Below the pieces are notes generated by a model. The model ran no database searches, was not told the DNA's origin, and saw nothing but the letters and a program-made list of their open reading frames with translations. This document shows, piece by piece, positions 7,394 to 13,700 of a DNA stretch of 24,275 nt (its first letter is position 1; each line of letters starts with the position of its first letter). Made by a program: the position numbers and the translations under genes. Source of the stretch: G963674685 sp964591275 (GTDB taxonomy: Bacteria; Lernaellota; Lernaellaia; JACKCT01); the NCBI GenBank assembly GCA_964591275.1, contig CAZQAE010000075.1, positions 1 to 24,275 of the forward strand. The letters run 5' to 3'.

Positions 7394-8416
7394 TTGAACC
7401 TGGCAAAGTCATCTGAAATTCTGCAAGAACTCGTATGGGATACGACCCGCACACTGGTGGCTGAGTTGGATATGGGCTTGTCCTTTGACCGTGTGTCCAG
7501 AGGCCTGCTGGAACAGTTAGGGGGGCAGGGCGTCGACGACTTGCGTGGACGCAGTCTCTTCGAGTTTATGGTCGACCTGCAAAAAGACGAGATCGACATG
7601 GTGATGAAATACAGGAATTTCGCCAGATCGATTCATAAGATAAAAACCGTTTCCGGCATCCTAAACATGATGGTCGTTTTGGAAGAGACAGACGATGGGG
7701 CGGTGTTTTTTGCGGAACCGACATCCATTATGAACAATTCCCATTCAAAAGGCGTAGCTAAATCAGGGATCAATCCGGCAGAACTCATGCGAGAACTTGA
7801 AGAGCTTCGGATGCGAAACAGCTATCTGGAAGCCCTGAATCATAGAATCCGTCGGGAACACGTCATGTCCAGCTCGACGGGTTTGTTCAAAAGGAAAATG
7901 CTCGATCAACTCGTGGACGCTGAGATGGCGCGATCATTAAGAAATCATCGGCCTTTCGCTCTTCTGTTCTGCGGTGTTGATCGAGCGCAGGCTTTGGACC
8001 AGGTTGCGGGCGAGGAAGCCAGGAACAACGTTCTGGCCGTCGTGGCAAAAGCCATCATAGCGCAAAGACGGATTTTCGATGTCATGGGGCATTTTTCGCC
8101 CGGAGAACTTTATATCATACAACCTGAAAACGATATCCGGGGCGCCACCGAGTTTGCGGAGCGGATTCGATTGTCCCTTCGCGGGCAAAAACTGAAAATT
8201 GGCAAAATCGAGTTCACTTTGACTCTTTCTTTTGGCGTTTCATATTTTCTACCCGAGATAAATCAATACCGGGATCGCATGGAAATGGTGGCGCAAACTG
8301 AGGCGGCTCTTTATGCATCCGCATCAACGGGCGGCGATAAAACCATGCAGGCTCCTGCGGCCAGCCAGATCGCCAGAGAAGTTCCGCACCCGCCGGATAC
8401 GCGGGTTAGGAAATAA
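7394..8416 (+). CDS. PAS-like plus degenerate GGDEF-domain protein
   Basis: The protein is up to 340 aa. Residues about 10-115 resemble a PAS fold (TRTLVAELDMGLSFDRVSRGLLEQLG, ending VVLEETDDGAVFFAEP). A short coiled helix follows (ELMRELEELRMRNSYLEALNHRI), then a GGDEF-type domain (about 160-320): STGLFKRKMLDQLVDAEMARS, ALLFCGVDRAQAL, FAERIRLSL and TLSFGVSYF match its core. The signature loop that makes cyclic di-GMP, normally RYGGDEF, reads HFSPGEL, so both glycines and the Asp are gone and catalysis is unlikely. It may bind a nucleotide or act as a signalling scaffold. The start is uncertain: the TTG at 7394 has GGAG only one base upstream. A CTG at 7400 would be ideally spaced from that site but is a rare start. 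Confidence 0.78.
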   Translation: MNLAKSSEILQELVWDTTRTLVAELDMGLSFDRVSRGLLEQLGGQGVDDLRGRSLFEFMVDLQKDEIDMVMKYRNFARSIHKIKTVSGILNMMVVLEETDDGAVFFAEPTSIMNNSHSKGVAKSGINPAELMRELEELRMRNSYLEALNHRIRREHVMSSSTGLFKRKMLDQLVDAEMARSLRNHRPFALLFCGVDRAQALDQVAGEEARNNVLAVVAKAIIAQRRIFDVMGHFSPGELYIIQPENDIRGATEFAERIRLSLRGQKLKIGKIEFTLTLSFGVSYFLPEINQYRDRMEMVAQTEAALYASASTGGDKTMQAPAASQIAREVPHPPDTRVRK

Positions 8417-8454
8417 TCCGATAATCATCCGCAATTTTTAAGAATATTTCATTA

Positions 8455-8484
8455 TTGCTTCGCACTAAAGTTTCCGATAATAAT
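8455..8484 (+). promoter_or_regulatory. Candidate promoter of the TPR-radical SAM pair
   Basis: TTGCTT (8455-8460) is followed after 17 bp by TAATAAT (8478-8484), with an overlapping GATAAT at 8476. It lies in the 91-bp gap before the TPR gene, in an A/T-rich stretch. It is a reasonable but unproven sigma70 match. Confidence 0.35.
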
Positions 8485-8507
8485 ACAACACAGGCTGGGA
8501 GAAGCGT

Positions 8508-9221
8508 ATGCAAAATAGTGATGCTACATATCGACGCGGGAAAGACGCATTTATGCGTCATGACTTCGAAGAAGCCAACCGTTTTCTCACGCAGGCTTTG
8601 GAGCAAAATCCTGAATATGCGGATTTGTATTCCATGATCGGCGTGATTTACAACGATAAAGGGCGATTCAGTGAAGCGATTAAGTGTTTTTCAAAAGCCC
8701 TCGAAATCAACCCGGATTATACGGAAGCCAAGATCAACCTTATGATCCTTTTGCAGGACATCGGCCGCTTCGACAAGGCCGGCAATATCCTGCGTCATAT
8801 TCAAAGCTGCGGCGATTCCTTCTCGGCATCACTTGATCCCATGGCCAAAAGCAAACTGGCGAATCTTCACGCCGTCACGGGTGATATGTATCTCATGCTG
8901 GAACTGCACGAATTGGCTATACATGAATATGAAGAGGCGCTGTCTCACCGCGCGGGTTTTGCCGACATCCGGCTGAAGCTTGCCAAAGCCTATAAGGACG
9001 CCGGGCAGTTTGAAATATCCGAAGTGCAATGCCGCGCCTGCCTGAAGGCCAGGCCGGATTACATCGACGCACGAATATTTCTCGGCGCCGTTCTTATGGC
9101 GCAAGGCCGACGCACGCAGGCCATTGATGCCTGGAAGCAGGTTTTCGCCCTCGACCCGGAGAACGAAGAAGCTATTCGCTACCTGCACATGGCTGGCGAA
9201 GACCTGGAAATTTCCGCGTGA
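8508..9221 (+). CDS. Cytoplasmic tetratricopeptide-repeat protein
   Basis: This 237-aa protein is made almost entirely of TPR helix pairs. Clear units include AFMRHDFEEANRFLTQALEQNP, then a unit ending AIKCFSKALEINPDY, a middle pair around LHELAIHEYEEALSH, and a last unit ending AIDAWKQVFALDPEN. There is no signal peptide or membrane segment, so it is probably a cytoplasmic adaptor for protein-protein contacts. GGGAG lies before the ATG at good spacing. It sits 50 bp upstream of the radical SAM gene on the same strand and may present substrate to, or scaffold, that enzyme; this is inferred only from position. Confidence 0.85.
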   Translation: MQNSDATYRRGKDAFMRHDFEEANRFLTQALEQNPEYADLYSMIGVIYNDKGRFSEAIKCFSKALEINPDYTEAKINLMILLQDIGRFDKAGNILRHIQSCGDSFSASLDPMAKSKLANLHAVTGDMYLMLELHELAIHEYEEALSHRAGFADIRLKLAKAYKDAGQFEISEVQCRACLKARPDYIDARIFLGAVLMAQGRRTQAIDAWKQVFALDPENEEAIRYLHMAGEDLEISA

Positions 9222-9271
9222 TTTGAAATAAATATTTCCACGATTCGCTTTCTTTGGGTTATTATGCACGG

Positions 9272-10828
9272 ATGATCATTACGCTTTACGACGATAGTCC
9301 GCTCGGGCACGACAAGAGGGCGCAAGGAGGCGACGGGAACTTTGAAAAGTCGCTGGATGCGATCCGCCAGGGGGCCCAGGCCCGGATTCCAGTGACTTTG
9401 AGTACATTCCATAGGCTGCCTGAACTGGCGCGATTTGCGGCTGCGATTCGCGGCGAGTCATTGCAAAAGTTGCCATTCTTTTCGCCTGCTGACGAGCCGA
9501 AATTGCTTGGCGGTTTTGAAAAACACTGGCGGGAATTGCACGCGGCCATCGGCGGACGCGGCATAACCTTCGGCGAAATCGATCCGACCTTGCGAAAAGT
9601 GCTTGGCGACTTCGACGCGCGGGCAAATGCCGAGACGCAGCCGAATCTTCTGCGGCTGCTAGGCGTTTTGTCCGACGCGGTTTTCATCGGTCCGCATACT
9701 TTTCATATGGACATCGCCAATGCCTGCAACACGAATTGCACTTTCTGCGGCTTGCATTCCCCGCTGCTGATTGAACCGAAAACGTCCATGCCTGGACGAC
9801 GGTTTACCGAAGGATGGAAAACCGGTCGGCGCGATTGGAATGAGTTCACGGCCCTGGTCGATGATCTCCATGAAATCGGTTGCCGCGAGGACATCCTTTT
9901 TAACGGCGAAGGCGAACCTCTCACGCATCCGCGTGCAAGCGACATGATCCGGTACATTTGCGGCAAGGACATGAAGCTTACGCTCTTTAGCAACGGGCTG
10001 GCGATTACGCCGGACAAAGCGAAACTTTTCGTTGAAAACGACATGAACATCCTCTACTGGAGCTTGCACGCCGCGGACGCAAAAACCTTTCATCGCATGC
10101 AGCCCGCGCGCCGGCCCGAGGACTTTGGGCGCATGGTGGAAAATATGCGCGAATTGGTGCGACGCAAAAGAACAAAAAACAACAAGCCGTACATCATCGC
10201 GGCGATGGTCATAAACGTCGACAACTTCGGCGACTGCGAAAAGTTCATGGACCTGTGCGTGGATATTGGCGTCGATTCCGTTCGCTACCAGATCATGCAC
10301 GCCTGCTCCTCAACCGAATCCCTGCTGATCGACAAAGAGCAATTTGAGGTCGTGAAAAAAGGTTTGGATCGCGCCAGGCTCAAGGCCGAAAAGCACGGTT
10401 TGGAAGTCGTGGCCAACATCGATTTTCAGTTGCGGCAAAGCGAGAAAACCTACGAAAGCCCTGATGTTCTTTCCTGCGAATGGTCCCATGATCTTTATAG
10501 CCGCACCGGATGCTTGGCCGGATGGTTCTTCGCCCGATCTTTTTGCGATGGCCTGACATCCTTTTGTTGCCATGACAAAATTCTTGGCTCACTCAAGCGG
10601 ACCGGTTTTAAGGAGTTGTGGTTCGGGGACGTATATCGCCGCGTGCGCCAAGCCGCCAAAGCCTTTGATCTGGCCCACAATATCGACTTGTCCGAAGCCG
10701 GTTGCGGCGGTCTTCTTTTGGGCGCGGATTGCTCCTGCTGCGGCAATTATGAGTTCATCAACAAAGCTTTCGACGATCTGAACCAGCTCGGTTGGCGCAA
10801 ATTCATGACGCGAATTCCACCGGGCTGA
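9272..10828 (+). CDS. Radical SAM protein with long N-terminal extension and Cys-rich C-terminus
   Basis: Starting at the ATG, this is a 518-aa protein. The 4Fe-4S/SAM motif CNTNCTFC (C-x3-C-x2-C, Cys152, 156 and 159) is followed by the GEGEP-type SAM-binding motif (LFNGEGEPLTHP) and further barrel strands (TLFSNGLAITPDKA, YWSLHAAD). The C-terminal 130 residues hold further Cys (GCLAGWF, SFCCHDK, GADCSCCGNYE), as in SPASM/twitch-type auxiliary-cluster domains. The first 150 residues before the cluster are unusual. A part reading SLDAIRQGAQARIPVTLSTF then LPELARFAAAIR resembles the alpha/beta repeats of the second half of a radical SAM barrel. This could be a degenerate duplicated half, but it is a resemblance only. 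A TTG at 9254 could extend the protein by six residues; no strong Shine-Dalgarno site favours either. The substrate is unknown. It is convergent with the next gene, 19 bp away. Confidence 0.88.
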   Translation: MIITLYDDSPLGHDKRAQGGDGNFEKSLDAIRQGAQARIPVTLSTFHRLPELARFAAAIRGESLQKLPFFSPADEPKLLGGFEKHWRELHAAIGGRGITFGEIDPTLRKVLGDFDARANAETQPNLLRLLGVLSDAVFIGPHTFHMDIANACNTNCTFCGLHSPLLIEPKTSMPGRRFTEGWKTGRRDWNEFTALVDDLHEIGCREDILFNGEGEPLTHPRASDMIRYICGKDMKLTLFSNGLAITPDKAKLFVENDMNILYWSLHAADAKTFHRMQPARRPEDFGRMVENMRELVRRKRTKNNKPYIIAAMVINVDNFGDCEKFMDLCVDIGVDSVRYQIMHACSSTESLLIDKEQFEVVKKGLDRARLKAEKHGLEVVANIDFQLRQSEKTYESPDVLSCEWSHDLYSRTGCLAGWFFARSFCDGLTSFCCHDKILGSLKRTGFKELWFGDVYRRVRQAAKAFDLAHNIDLSEAGCGGLLLGADCSCCGNYEFINKAFDDLNQLGWRKFMTRIPPG

Positions 10829-10847
10829 GCGTCACAATCGAATAACA

Positions 10848-11618
10848 TTACAAGGCGCTCTCAAACTCGCCGGGTTCGCCTATTTTCTGAAAGACCGGCA
10901 AGAAGCAGAATCCATCATTGCCGCATTTGAGGACCTGCCCGCAGTCCCACCCATTACGGCAGTCCGGCAGGCAAACATTAATCAGAGGATTACAGAGGTA
11001 TCCCTCGCGGCAATCGTCGGCGTTGTCGCAGAGAGGTAGGCAGAGATTGAAGACATTGATCAAGGTCCCCAGGAAGTTCTCGGGGCAAACATCCGATTCC
11101 ATTGAGCACATGCCGTCCGTCCAGCCCGAAGAATCCGGCAGGCAATAATCGGACAGGCATTCATCGTCGCCATCGCAGGGTTCGCCCAGATCGTTTTTTT
11201 GACCACTAGCACTGCTGTCTTCATCGACGCAGTAACCGCCATCTTCGGCGTCTTCGTCGCAAACGTAGGCATCTCCGCAGTCCCACCCCTCACGGCAATC
11301 CGGCAGGCAAGCACGAACGGAAGGATTGCAAAGATATCCGCCGCGGCAGTCCGAGTCCCGCACGCAGGAAGCCATGCAATAGGAATTCTCGCCGATTTCG
11401 ATGCACTCGGCGCCTCGGCTGCAGCTCTCGGTGCATTTATCGCTGCAGTACCCTCCGGTCCAGCCGGTGGATTCGCCCCAGCGCTCCTGCTGAAAACACA
11501 GACCCGAATCGCAGTCTTTCTTTTCCTCGCAGGCCGCGCCGATGGGTTTATCGTCTTTTTCAGCGCACGCAAAGATGGCGAGCAATACGGCGAGGATAAT
11601 GGCCAATCGCTTTTTCAT
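10848..11618 (-). CDS. Cys-rich, internally duplicated lipoprotein (last gene of the PqqD operon)
   Basis: The 256-aa product begins with a lipoprotein-type signal (MKKRLAIILAVLLAIFAC, then AEKDD), with Cys18 the likely lipidated residue. The mature protein is extraordinarily Cys-rich (31 Cys in all), with alternating acidic and Cys motifs. Two halves are similar: DCRGGYLCNP, CLPDC and GWDCGD recur as DCREGYLCNP, CLPDC and GWDCGQ. The pattern suggests a disulfide-stabilised extracytoplasmic protein, possibly surface-exposed and binding a ligand or protein. I recognise no named family. The start lies one base after the upstream stop, with GGAG ten bases before the ATG, so it is translated within the operon. 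No terminator is visible in the 19 bp to the convergent radical SAM gene. Confidence 0.85.
   Translation of the reverse strand: MKKRLAIILAVLLAIFACAEKDDKPIGAACEEKKDCDSGLCFQQERWGESTGWTGGYCSDKCTESCSRGAECIEIGENSYCMASCVRDSDCRGGYLCNPSVRACLPDCREGWDCGDAYVCDEDAEDGGYCVDEDSSASGQKNDLGEPCDGDDECLSDYCLPDSSGWTDGMCSMESDVCPENFLGTLINVFNLCLPLCDNADDCREGYLCNPLINVCLPDCRNGWDCGQVLKCGNDGFCFLPVFQKIGEPGEFESAL
10939..11015. repeat. Intragenic direct repeat, copy A
   Basis: This 77-bp segment in the Cys-rich lipoprotein gene matches 11275-11351 closely, starting with CCGCAGTCCCACCC in both. The copies are 336 bp apart and in the same frame. They encode the duplicated Cys module, so an internal gene duplication is the likely origin. 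Confidence 0.75.
11275..11351. repeat. Intragenic direct repeat, copy B
   Basis: This is the second copy of the 77-bp segment at 10939-11015. It encodes the more N-terminal Cys module of the lipoprotein. Differences between copies are scattered substitutions, so the duplication is not recent. Confidence 0.75.
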
Positions 11619-11619
11619 T

Positions 11620-12255
11620 TCACATGGACTCCAGTCCGGTTTTTGCGCTCAGGTTGTCTTTGTTTACAATGAGCACCTGAGTAAATGCATTTTTCGCGTC
11701 CTGCTTTTTCCCCAGCTTGAGATAGGTCCAGCCTAGCCCCAGCATCATGTCTATTTCGCTCGGAAAGGCTTTGATCACTTTCTTGTATTGGACGGCGGCT
11801 TCGGTGTATTTTTCTTGCGCGTAATAGATATAGGCCAGGCGGCTGCTGGCGTAGTAATTATAAGGCGCCATGGCGTACAGCTTTTCCCCAAGGGTTTCAG
11901 CTTCCCCCCATTTCTTCGTGGCCATCAGGGGCAAAAGCAAACCAAGTTTCGCTTCAATGGAGTCTGCGTTGAGTGCTGCGGCTTTTTTATAGTATGTGAT
12001 CGATTTTTGGTAACTGCCTTTGTAGTAATAGAGCCAGGCAGCCCTAAAGTTGCCCAGGTAGTGCTTCGTATCAAGCTTGAGCACAGCGAGGGTTTCATTC
12101 AGCGCCCGGTCGATGTTTCCCGATGATTCCTGCGCGATCGACGACTCGAACAGATCGGCCATCTTGTCCGTCTTTGAATCGGCTAGTCCCGGTTGCGCGA
12201 CGAGAAGAATCAGCGCGGCTACGATCACCGCGACAAGGTTTTTCCCATATTGCAT
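11620..12255 (-). CDS. Secreted tetratricopeptide-repeat protein
   Basis: The 211-aa product starts with a Sec signal peptide (MQYGKNLVAV, then a hydrophobic run, cleavage likely after PGLA). About four to five TPR units follow, for example LYYYKGSYQKSITYYKKAAA, YYAQEKYTEAAVQYKKVIKA and a final unit ending AKNAFTQVLIVNKDN. It should therefore be periplasmic. The start is fixed by GGAGG (12262-12266) six bases upstream; that site lies in the last codons of the preceding gene, whose stop is only 2 bp away. A longer ORF to 12303 has no such support. It resembles the TPR half of the preceding TPR-barrel protein, so it may be a paralogue and partner in a periplasm-spanning assembly. Confidence 0.88.
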   Translation of the reverse strand: MQYGKNLVAVIVAALILLVAQPGLADSKTDKMADLFESSIAQESSGNIDRALNETLAVLKLDTKHYLGNFRAAWLYYYKGSYQKSITYYKKAAALNADSIEAKLGLLLPLMATKKWGEAETLGEKLYAMAPYNYYASSRLAYIYYAQEKYTEAAVQYKKVIKAFPSEIDMMLGLGWTYLKLGKKQDAKNAFTQVLIVNKDNLSAKTGLESM

Positions 12256-12257
12256 TG

Positions 12258-13700
12258 CTATCCTCCGTGAAAAGTGAGTTTGAAACCCAGCGTCCCTCCC
12301 CAAAGGGAGAAGTCATGGTCGCGATAACCCTGCTGCGCGCCGATCTTGTGATGGACATAAGCAAAGGGCTGAAAATAGCGACCGATATTTATTGCGCCGC
12401 CAAGATCATATCCGGCGATAAAAAGATCGTCTCCGGTCCAGACTGCAAGACCGCTTGCGTCCACTGCGTATCGCTGCTGGCCATAAAAGGCGCTTGCGAA
12501 CAAATGGGCGGCGTCGGTCGGACTCCACAGAACTTCCGCGTGCCCCGAAATCAGGTTTTCCGCGTCGATGGATTTCTCATCTGGAATTTCAACGTCATGC
12601 TCGCCGACCAGGATAAGTTCCGGCCTCAGTTCAAATCTGAGTTTTTGCGTCGGGCTGTAGCCGATCGGCGTTTTGAACTGATAGACGTTGAAATCCTGGT
12701 AAACAATTCCGCTGGCCGCCCAGTGGATATCTGCTTTTTCCCAGAGGCGTCCTGCGCCGAGAACGGCGAGGGGGGCACCGTCGATATCATCGTCACTGAA
12801 AAAATTCCAGGCGCCGGTTGCCCTGGCCACCCAGGCGTTTTTGCCAAAGCTTCCGCCGAGGGCGACAGCGGTCTGTTGAAAATCGTCGCTTTCGTAGCGC
12901 CTTGTAGTTTCGGAATTGGAACCACCGGCCCAGAGGCCGTATCCCGTGGGCCAGTTCAGCGCGCTTGTGGCGCTTATGCTTTGGATACTCTCAAGATTCC
13001 AGGGGTTCGTGTACTGCATGTACGTGGCCGAGACTAAGGAGATGGATTCGAGCCTCCCGCCGCTTTCGGCCATTTTCAGGCATTGAACAACGCGCTGGTT
13101 CGTGCCGATTTTTTCGGCTGCCTTGAGGCAAAGGTCGCGCCCTTCGATGAATGCGCCCTGATAAATGCGTGTGAAGCCCAGGCCCAGCAGCATCTCCGGG
13201 TTGTCGGGGGCTATTTCCAGAGCTTTTTTGTATTCCACTCGCGCCAAAGCGTATTTGCCCAGCATGTACCAGGCCAGAGCCTTGCGGGCGATGGCCCAGT
13301 AGTTATCGGATTCCAGCGCAAGAACCTGGTCGCCGGCGGTGAGAGCCTCTTTCCACTTCCCCGTGGAAACAGCGACGAGTTGCAGGCCGAGTATCGGGTC
13401 CACGCAATCGGCGCATTCTTTGGCTGCGAGGTGATAACGCTCATTGGCCTTGTCGAAATCTCCGCACTGGAAATTCAACCAGCCAAGGCGAAGTTGAACG
13501 CCGTAGGACTGATCGTGCAAAAGAATCTGTTGGCAAACGGCTCGGGCCTTTTCGTATTCCCCGGCTTGTTCGAGGATATCGCACTTCGCAAAAAGTTCTT
13601 TCACATCGGCGACTTCCGTGGCGGGCGCGGGGGGATCGGCCTGCGTTAGGGCGGGTGCCAGAATGAAGGCCGTCAATAGAGCCAGGATGAGAATTTTCAT
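12258..13700 (-). CDS. TPR plus outer-membrane beta-barrel protein
   Basis: This 480-aa protein has a signal peptide (MKILILALLTAFILAPALTQA), a TPR region (about 30-215; LARVEYKKALEIAPDNPEML is a textbook unit) and a C-terminal half (about 225-480) of alternating hydrophobic and polar strands rich in aromatic residues, Gly and Asn. Strand-like pieces include YMQYTNPWNLESI, YGLWAGGSNSETT and the ending TLGFKLTFHGG. This is the layout of YaiO-like and other TPR-porin proteins that form outer-membrane channels for polysaccharide or small-product export. The ATG overlaps the upstream stop by 4 bp (ATGA) and has GGAG eight bases before it. Position after the transporter-peptidase gene suggests it is the outer-membrane end of a shared export route; what passes through is unknown. 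Confidence 0.87.
   Translation of the reverse strand: MKILILALLTAFILAPALTQADPPAPATEVADVKELFAKCDILEQAGEYEKARAVCQQILLHDQSYGVQLRLGWLNFQCGDFDKANERYHLAAKECADCVDPILGLQLVAVSTGKWKEALTAGDQVLALESDNYWAIARKALAWYMLGKYALARVEYKKALEIAPDNPEMLLGLGFTRIYQGAFIEGRDLCLKAAEKIGTNQRVVQCLKMAESGGRLESISLVSATYMQYTNPWNLESIQSISATSALNWPTGYGLWAGGSNSETTRRYESDDFQQTAVALGGSFGKNAWVARATGAWNFFSDDDIDGAPLAVLGAGRLWEKADIHWAASGIVYQDFNVYQFKTPIGYSPTQKLRFELRPELILVGEHDVEIPDEKSIDAENLISGHAEVLWSPTDAAHLFASAFYGQQRYAVDASGLAVWTGDDLFIAGYDLGGAINIGRYFQPFAYVHHKIGAQQGYRDHDFSLWGGTLGFKLTFHGG

Noticed and set aside
6733..7599. 288-codon minus-strand ORF
   Set aside because: It spans the pspA-like gene, the intergenic element and the start of the next gene on the opposite strand, with no recognisable motif or ribosome site.
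8508..9221. TPR coding repeats as a DNA tandem repeat or CRISPR-like array
   Set aside because: The repetition is at the protein level with degenerate codons; no evenly spaced identical DNA units are visible here or elsewhere in the window.
12123..13037. 304-codon plus-strand ORF
   Set aside because: It lies wholly antisense to the TPR/TPR-barrel genes, which have signal peptides, TPR motifs and ribosome sites; its translation shows no domain.
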